64,000 nucleotides of DNA from an uncultured Prevotella sp. (lineage in GTDB: Bacteria > Bacteroidota > Bacteroidia > Bacteroidales > Bacteroidaceae). Location: the NCBI GenBank assembly GCA_947170265.1, contig CAMVSV010000001.1, forward strand, positions 1 through 64,000, written 5' to 3'. Under the pieces are notes generated by a model. It saw only the letters and a program-made list of their open reading frames with translations, searched no databases and was not told the origin of the DNA. The translations under genes and the position numbers were made by a program. Shown here one piece after another: positions 59,208-64,000 of the stretch (the first letter of the stretch is position 1; every line of letters starts with the position of its first letter).

Positions 59208-61229
59208 ATGAGCAACTTGATAAAGAAAATGCTGTTTGCAGCAATGGCCATCATGCTTTCACAAAGTTCATTAGGAAAGCCTGTGGAAAAGGTGACTTCG
59301 CCTGACGGACATCTCACACTAATCGCAGGCGTGGAAAGCGGACAGGCATTCTATTCACTGCAACGCGACAACACACCCGTAATCAACAAGTCAAGACTCG
59401 GCTTCATGCTGAGCGATGGAATGTTTGCCGATAATTTCAAACTATGCAAAGCATCACGTTCTTCCTTAGACGAGACATGGGAAACCGTATGGGGCGAGTC
59501 AAGACTGGTTAGAAACAACTACAACGAGCTAAGAATAGAGTTGCAGGAGCGCAATGGGAAAAAGCGCAAGCTGAACATAGTATTCCGAGTGTTCAACGAC
59601 GGCATGGGCTTCAGATATGAATTTCCAAAACAGTCCGCTCTGACAGACTTTGAGATTATGGAAGAGTTTACAGAATTTGCCATGCCGTGTGACCCTCCCA
59701 CATGGAGCCAACCCACCAATGGCACCAAATACTATGAGGCTCTATATACCAAAGAACCACTCAGCAAGAAAGACACAATCTCTACGCCCATAACCATCGA
59801 AGCAAAAGACGACATGTTCCTGAGCATACACGAGGCTAATCTCACCGACTATGCATCGTTGAACCTCACACCGCGAAATGCCAATGATGGTATAACGCTC
59901 AAGTGTGCCCTAACACCATGGCACAGCGGAGTGAAGGTCTATGCCTCCAGTCCTTCAAAAACGCCGTGGAGAACAATCGTAGTAGCACGAAAACCCGGTG
60001 ACCTAATAACGTCAAACCTCATTTTAAACCTCAATGAGCCTTCACAGATAGAGGACACCAGCTGGATACAACCCGGACGTTACATAGGTATATGGTGGGG
60101 AATGCATATGACTGACTACACATGGGAACAAGGTCCGCGTCATGGTGCCACAACAGAAAACACCAAACGCTATATTGACTTTGCTGCAAAACACGGGTTC
60201 AGCGGAGTGCTCGTAGAAGGATGGAACGAAGGATGGGATGATGAATGGACTCGTATTGGCAATCATTTCAACTTCACCAAGCCCTATCCCGACTACGACC
60301 TTAAAGAGCTCGCAAGCTATGCCAAAGACAAGGGTGTCAGAATAATAGCCCACAACGAGACAGGTGGCACCACCACCAACTATGAAGACCAGATGGAGGA
60401 GGCCTTCAGGCTATACCAACAGCTGGGCATCAACTGTGTGAAGACGGGATATGTCAATCCAATGCTTGACGGTATAGAGCTGCAACACTCACAATATGGC
60501 ATACGCCACTACCGCAAGGTGGTGGAGACTGCTGCCAAGTACCATCTCATGATCGACAACCATGAACCAGCCATGCCTACCGGACTAAGAAGAACATGGC
60601 CCAACCTCATGACCGGCGAAGGAGCACGCGGAATGGAATACAATGCATGGAGCAACGATGGAGGCAATCCACCCTACCACATTTGCATACTGCCGTTCAC
60701 CAGAGGTCTCGCCGGACCACTCGACTACACGCCTGGAGTTTTCAACTTCAACAACAAGGCTGTACCTGGCACACGTCCGCAAACCACCCTCGCAAAGCAA
60801 CTGGCTGAATATGTCGTTATTTATAGTCCATTGCAGATGGCTGCCGACATGATAGAAAACTATGAACATCAGCCGGCACTCACTTTCATTGAATCATGCC
60901 CCACCACATGGGACACCACTGTTGTGGTAGATGCTGAGATTGGCAAATATATTGTTACTGCCCGCAAAGATCGAAACAGTGACAACTGGTTCATTGGCGG
61001 TGTCACCGACGAGGAAGCTCGCACCGTGGAAGTTCCCCTTACCTTCCTTGAGAGCAACTCTGCATACCGCGCCATAATCTATGCCGACTCACCCAATGCC
61101 GACTATAAAGACAACCCGTATGCCATGACAATAGACCAGAAAGACGTAGACCACGACACTGTACTCAAAATCGACATGGCACGCAGCGGTGGTTTTGCCA
61201 TACGCATTGAAAAGATACCCATGCACTGA
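59208..61229 (+). CDS. GH97-family glycoside hydrolase, alpha-glucosidase-like
   Basis: A 673-aa protein with a signal peptide (about 1-23) and the GH97 layout: an N-terminal beta-sandwich (about 30-270), a catalytic barrel (about 280-570) and a C-terminal sheet. Barrel blocks are WIQPGRYIGIWWGMHMTDYT, GVLVEGWNEGWDDEW, VRIIAHNETGG, IDNHEPAMPTGLRRTWPNLM and TGEGARGMEYNAWS. The Glu residues in HNE, NHE and GEGARGMEY match those of SusB-type inverting alpha-glucosidases rather than the Asp nucleophile of the retaining group. It starts 8 bp after the GH71/99-like gene and probably finishes degradation in the periplasm. Confidence 0.92.
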   Translation: MSNLIKKMLFAAMAIMLSQSSLGKPVEKVTSPDGHLTLIAGVESGQAFYSLQRDNTPVINKSRLGFMLSDGMFADNFKLCKASRSSLDETWETVWGESRLVRNNYNELRIELQERNGKKRKLNIVFRVFNDGMGFRYEFPKQSALTDFEIMEEFTEFAMPCDPPTWSQPTNGTKYYEALYTKEPLSKKDTISTPITIEAKDDMFLSIHEANLTDYASLNLTPRNANDGITLKCALTPWHSGVKVYASSPSKTPWRTIVVARKPGDLITSNLILNLNEPSQIEDTSWIQPGRYIGIWWGMHMTDYTWEQGPRHGATTENTKRYIDFAAKHGFSGVLVEGWNEGWDDEWTRIGNHFNFTKPYPDYDLKELASYAKDKGVRIIAHNETGGTTTNYEDQMEEAFRLYQQLGINCVKTGYVNPMLDGIELQHSQYGIRHYRKVVETAAKYHLMIDNHEPAMPTGLRRTWPNLMTGEGARGMEYNAWSNDGGNPPYHICILPFTRGLAGPLDYTPGVFNFNNKAVPGTRPQTTLAKQLAEYVVIYSPLQMAADMIENYEHQPALTFIESCPTTWDTTVVVDAEIGKYIVTARKDRNSDNWFIGGVTDEEARTVEVPLTFLESNSAYRAIIYADSPNADYKDNPYAMTIDQKDVDHDTVLKIDMARSGGFAIRIEKIPMH

Positions 61230-61256
61230 GCATGAATAACGTATAGAGCAGGCAAA

Positions 61257-61372
61257 AACAGGGAACATACTGATGATAGTTCCCTGTTTAGCCCCTTTAT
61301 GAAATGATGATTGAGGTTAACAGCTGAAAGATTGGGATAACAATGGAAGCGACAGGCAGCCCCTGTCGCTTC
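61257..61372 (+). terminator. two successive hairpins closing the glycan locus
   Basis: Two perfect stems of 10 and 11 bp, about 60 bp apart, follow the GH97 gene. The first is followed by TTTA and the second by TCTCTATTTG, so neither has a long T-run, but together they should end the transcript. Confidence 0.6.
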
Positions 61373-61502
61373 TCTATTTGAAAAGACATTTATCATCTGA
61401 GTCATCAACAGGTGAAATACACAATAGCAGTGTCGTTGACTCTATATGGGAAACATAGGTAAAAAAACAAGCAAAAGATTTTAGTATATGACAGAAAATA
61501 AG

Positions 61503-61510
61503 TAATTTTG
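61503..61510 (+). promoter_or_regulatory. -7 promoter element of the TPR-ribH operon
   Basis: TAATTTTG. It lies at the start of the longer open frame (61508) and therefore supports the start at 61571. Confidence 0.6.
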
Positions 61511-61570
61511 CCACGCTTTATGCACTTTAAGGTAATTATCATCAAGACAATAATTAAAAAAAAGATAAAA

Positions 61571-62275
61571 ATGGCAAACAAGAAAGCACAAAACGAGGCT
61601 CTCGAAATCAACGAGACGCTCAACCAGTCGGAAGCATTCTTCCTAAAACACAAGAAAGCCATCATTGGCATCATTGCAGCAGTGATACTTATTATCGTAG
61701 GATGTATGCTTGTGAAGAGCTATGTTATAGAACCCAACGAGCAAGAAGCAAGCACTGTGCTTGCCAAAGGTCAGCAATACTTCAACGAAGGTCAGTTTGA
61801 CAAAGCTCTCAAAGGCGATGGTGCAGGTTTCACAGGCTTCGCCAAGGTGGCAGAAGACTACAGCAGCACCGATGCCGGAAACCTTGCCAACCTCTACACC
61901 GCTCTCTGCTATGCCCATCAGGCAAAACCAGACTGGAAGAAGGCATTGGAGTATGCCGACAAGTTCAGCACTGGCAAAGACATGCTCATCAGTCCCGCAT
62001 CTCAGATGGCTCTTGGCGACATCTATGCCAACAACGACCAACTGGACAAAGCCGTGGAAAGCTTCAAGAAAGCTGCAAAGATGGCAGACTCGAAAGCTGC
62101 TGACAACACCAACAACAGCATCTCTCCTGTGGCATTGAAGAAAGCAGCAATCATCCTTGAAAGCCAGAACAAGAAGGCTGAGGCCCTTGACATCTACAAC
62201 GACATCAAGAAGAAATATGTCAACTCTCCTGCATATCAGGATATTGACAAATACATACAACGCGTTTCACAATAA
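61571..62275 (+). CDS. membrane-anchored tetratricopeptide repeat protein
   Basis: 234 aa from the ATG at 61571 ([20 protein letters not shown]). One transmembrane helix (about 32-53, [19 protein letters not shown]) is followed by TPR-type helical pairs (about 60-225: [40 protein letters not shown] and [20 protein letters not shown]). It resembles the YfgM/BamD-like scaffold proteins of the envelope. It lies 8 bp ahead of ribH in a likely operon; the functional link between them is unclear, but this neighbour pair is common in Bacteroidota. Confidence 0.85.
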   Translation: MANKKAQNEALEINETLNQSEAFFLKHKKAIIGIIAAVILIIVGCMLVKSYVIEPNEQEASTVLAKGQQYFNEGQFDKALKGDGAGFTGFAKVAEDYSSTDAGNLANLYTALCYAHQAKPDWKKALEYADKFSTGKDMLISPASQMALGDIYANNDQLDKAVESFKKAAKMADSKAADNTNNSISPVALKKAAIILESQNKKAEALDIYNDIKKKYVNSPAYQDIDKYIQRVSQ

Positions 62276-62283
62276 GAAAACGA

Positions 62284-62760
62284 ATGGCTACATCACTCCA
62301 TAATCTCTCCGACTACGACTTTGACAGCATACCCGATGCGAGCAACATGAGCTTCGGCATCGTAGTGGCAGAATGGAATCCCGACATTACCGGAGCTCTT
62401 CTCGATGGTGCCGTAAAGACCCTCGAAGCCCACGGCGCATTGCCAGAGAACATCCATGTAAAGACCGTTCCGGGAAGTTTCGAGCTTATTTATGGTGCTC
62501 ACATGATGACGCTCAAAGGATTTTACGATGCCATCATCGTGCTGGGAAGTGTGATACGCGGTGAAACGCCCCACTTCGACTATATATGTCAGGGCGTGAC
62601 CTATGGCATTGCTAAGCTCAACGCCACCAGTGAAATTCCTGTTATCTATGGTTTGCTCACCACCAACGACTTGCAGCAGGCAAAAGATAGAAGCGGCGGA
62701 AAACATGGAAACAAAGGTGACGAATGTGCCATAGATGCCATAAAGATGGCAAAATTCTGA
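62284..62760 (+). CDS. ribH: 6,7-dimethyl-8-ribityllumazine synthase
   Basis: A 158-aa protein that makes the lumazine precursor of riboflavin. Family blocks are visible: [70 protein letters not shown] and [15 protein letters not shown]. The catalytic His in TPHFDYIC is present and the length is normal. It ends with a clear terminator (62783-62815). Confidence 0.96.
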   Translation: MATSLHNLSDYDFDSIPDASNMSFGIVVAEWNPDITGALLDGAVKTLEAHGALPENIHVKTVPGSFELIYGAHMMTLKGFYDAIIVLGSVIRGETPHFDYICQGVTYGIAKLNATSEIPVIYGLLTTNDLQQAKDRSGGKHGNKGDECAIDAIKMAKF

Positions 62761-62782
62761 AACATAAACCCAAATACATAAA

Positions 62783-62815
62783 AAAGGCACTTCACCATAA
62801 TGGCGAAGTGCCTTT
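62783..62815 (+). terminator. rho-independent terminator after ribH
   Basis: AAAGGCACTTC (62783-62793) pairs with GAAGTGCCTTT (62805-62815), with an inner CCATAATGG that extends the stem. Confidence 0.82.
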
Positions 62816-62837
62816 ATCGTTAAAAAAGATATTTATA

Positions 62838-63221
62838 ATGAAACTTTACCAATTACTCCAGTCCTACGATTTCAATGAGCTCTATCCTGAGCTGGCACTG
62901 ATGTTCCCGCCTGCAAGAAAGCAGAAAGACAGGATAAGGAAGCTTTATGAAGAGCTCATTGCAATTCCACCCGTAGAGTCAAAGAAAAGCATAAGATATG
63001 AACTGATGCATGACCCCGACACCGAAGAAGAGTTCTATGGTGCCGACGACAGTTGCTTTGCTTCACCATGGGGAGTAATCATGGGCAAGGAGGTAAAGAA
63101 GGAACAAAACGTCAACTTGTCGGAAGCTGAAATAGCAGCCAACTGTTTGCTCAACATTATGCTCATCGGATATGCGCCTAAACGCCTCAGCATCGAGGTA
63201 AACAATCTTAGGAACACATAG
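62838..63221 (+). CDS. small protein of unknown function, DUF6557-like
   Basis: 127 aa from the ATG at 62838 (MKLYQLLQSYDFNELYPELA); the longer frame runs back through the ribH terminator and is rejected. Soluble, mixed helices and strands, with WGVIMGKEVKKEQN in the middle and a helical C-terminus (ANCLLNIMLIGYAPKRLSIE). It looks like the Bacteroidota family I know as DUF6557. No catalytic motif is visible. It stands alone after the terminator and converges on the next gene 10 bp away. Confidence 0.75.
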   Translation: MKLYQLLQSYDFNELYPELALMFPPARKQKDRIRKLYEELIAIPPVESKKSIRYELMHDPDTEEEFYGADDSCFASPWGVIMGKEVKKEQNVNLSEAEIAANCLLNIMLIGYAPKRLSIEVNNLRNT

Positions 63222-63231
63222 CAACAGAGCC

Positions 63232-63822
63232 TTACATTCCTTCTGCCTCAGCAGCTTCAAGCTCATCACGAGGTTCTTCTCCATTGCCTGAGTCAAGCTG
63301 GGAAGAAGCCTTTATGCTCACTGAGCCGCTTGCCGATACTATGACCTGCATAGGTATGTACTCATCACTCATGCTGTCGGGAGAACCTACGCTGGCACCA
63401 AACACCAGATTGCTGCCATCTACACGGTCATAAGCCAATCCTAAGAGAGCCCCGTTGCGTCCGTAGGAATTATTTATGAAATCACTGAAATCAGTTTTTG
63501 TAAAGACGCGATTGAGAAACTCAGAGCCATCAGCCCGGGTGATCTTCAAGCCTATCTTGTTGTCATAGTATTTCCTACCCTGTTCATCTTGAGTCTGCGG
63601 CAAGGTGTCGTCACTGTAGCGGTGAATGGTGATGGTATAGTTTCCGTTCATCCATTCTATGGTTTTCTCGTATGTAAAATCAGACATACGTTGCGTACCC
63701 TTGGGAGCTGGAGCCTCCGGAGCTCTTTTCGTGATAATGTCATCGGTCTGTGGTTTTTCCTTGCATGACCACATACCCAACATAGCTATTGTACCTGCAA
63801 GAAGTAATACACTCTTTTTCAT
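63232..63822 (-). CDS. lipoprotein, DUF4738-like
   Basis: A 196-aa protein with a lipobox (LGMWSCKEK, Cys at about residue 20), then a Pro/Ala-rich linker and a beta domain (IEWMNGNYTITIHRYSDDTL, NKIGLKITRADGSEFLNRVF and YIPMQVIVSASGSVSI). The tail is acidic (NGEEPRDELEAAEAEGM). This fits DUF4738, a small envelope lipoprotein family of Bacteroidota with no known role. Its promoter lies at 63854-63861. Confidence 0.75.
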   Translation of the reverse strand: MKKSVLLLAGTIAMLGMWSCKEKPQTDDIITKRAPEAPAPKGTQRMSDFTYEKTIEWMNGNYTITIHRYSDDTLPQTQDEQGRKYYDNKIGLKITRADGSEFLNRVFTKTDFSDFINNSYGRNGALLGLAYDRVDGSNLVFGASVGSPDSMSDEYIPMQVIVSASGSVSIKASSQLDSGNGEEPRDELEAAEAEGM

Positions 63823-63853
63823 TTGCCGTAAATTATTATTTCTTATCTTAATG

Positions 63854-63861
63854 CAAAGTTA
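63854..63861 (-). promoter_or_regulatory. -7 promoter element of the DUF4738-like gene
   Basis: The minus strand reads TAACTTTG, 32 bp ahead of the ATG at 63822, giving a leader of about 27 nt. Confidence 0.6.
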
Positions 63862-63973
63862 AATAATAATTTGATATTTCCGAATCTGTATTGGTAAAAA
63901 CCTTAATTCTTTTTACTGACAGTGGCTAAACCAAGAGGTTTCATTTAGCCGTTTTCGTGGTTTCCCACTCTCA

Positions 63974-64000
63974 TCTTCATAGTATGGGCTCAGTATTGTA
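63974..64000 (+). repeat. start of a third copy of the dispersed repeat, cut by the window end
   Basis: The last 27 bases match the left flank and first unit of the element at 42151-42262 almost exactly (CTTC, TAGTATG, GCTCAGTATTGT), so another copy continues beyond the window. Confidence 0.6.

Larger units (their letters stand above)
61230..61570. other. intergenic region with two hairpins and a promoter
   Basis: About 340 bp. It contains AACAGGGAAC/GTTCCCTGTT (61257-61266 with 61279-61288), GAAGCGACAGG/CCTGTCGCTTC (61346-61356 with 61362-61372) and TAATTTTG (61503-61510). No gene is visible. Confidence 0.65.

Overview
This 64 kb window is chromosomal DNA from a gut- or oral-type Bacteroidota, most likely Prevotella or a close relative such as Segatella. 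The evidence is a SusC/SusD glycan locus, BspA-type surface proteins, several secreted proteins ending in a GIYIxNGKKxxxK-type C-terminus, many Bacteroidota-only DUF families, and promoters of the Bacteroidota type (TTTG, about 19-20 bp, then TAnnTTTG). Both ends of the window are cut through intergenic DNA. No integrase, transposase, CRISPR array or rRNA operon was seen.

Layout. From 0.1 to 15.7 kb nearly everything is on the minus strand: pyruvate kinase, a patatin-like lipase, a pair of secreted proteins (one a beta-helix), a small lipoprotein, a heterodimeric ABC exporter, DNA polymerase IV, and an ECF sigma operon next to an outer-membrane barrel protein that shares its promoter motif. 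From 15.8 to 24.6 kb lies a minus-strand defence segment bounded by two 35-bp direct repeats (33/35 identical). It holds a truncated vsr, McrC- and McrB-like proteins, a 113-aa unknown, an HNH nuclease, three evenly spaced palindromes, a membrane coiled-coil protein, a TOPRIM protein, an OLD/AAA15-type ATPase and an XRE regulator. No cytosine methyltransferase is present.

From 25 to 40.5 kb the plus strand carries a lipoprotein flavin reductase-like protein, a DUF4332 protein, a CotH-family secreted protein, a Nudix regulator with ADP-ribosylglycohydrolase, a DUF4199/GT2/DUF6452/DUF6048/ApbE/Crp run, an M3 peptidase, dCMP deaminase, a CtpA-type protease and 5-formyl-THF cyclo-ligase. Two RNA genes lie on the minus strand at 30.9 kb: SRP RNA and tRNA-Thr(UGU). 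From 40.6 to 42 kb are DUF721 and recF on the minus strand.

From 42.3 to 51.1 kb there is a symmetrical surface-protein region. A BspA-like protein plus a tiny acidic peptide faces a second LRR/CBM6-like surface protein plus a second tiny peptide with the same C-terminal W-S-x-V-W motif, and a TPR/HTH (DUF6377) regulator lies between them. The BspA gene has a roughly 300-nt structured leader. From 51.5 to 61.2 kb is a polysaccharide utilisation locus: a DUF5004-like lipoprotein, an unknown secreted protein, SusC, SusD, a GH71/99-like lipoprotein and a GH97 alpha-glucosidase-like enzyme. The window ends with a TPR protein, lumazine synthase, a small DUF protein and a DUF4738-like lipoprotein.

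All functional names come from reading the translated sequences and recognising motifs. No database search was run.
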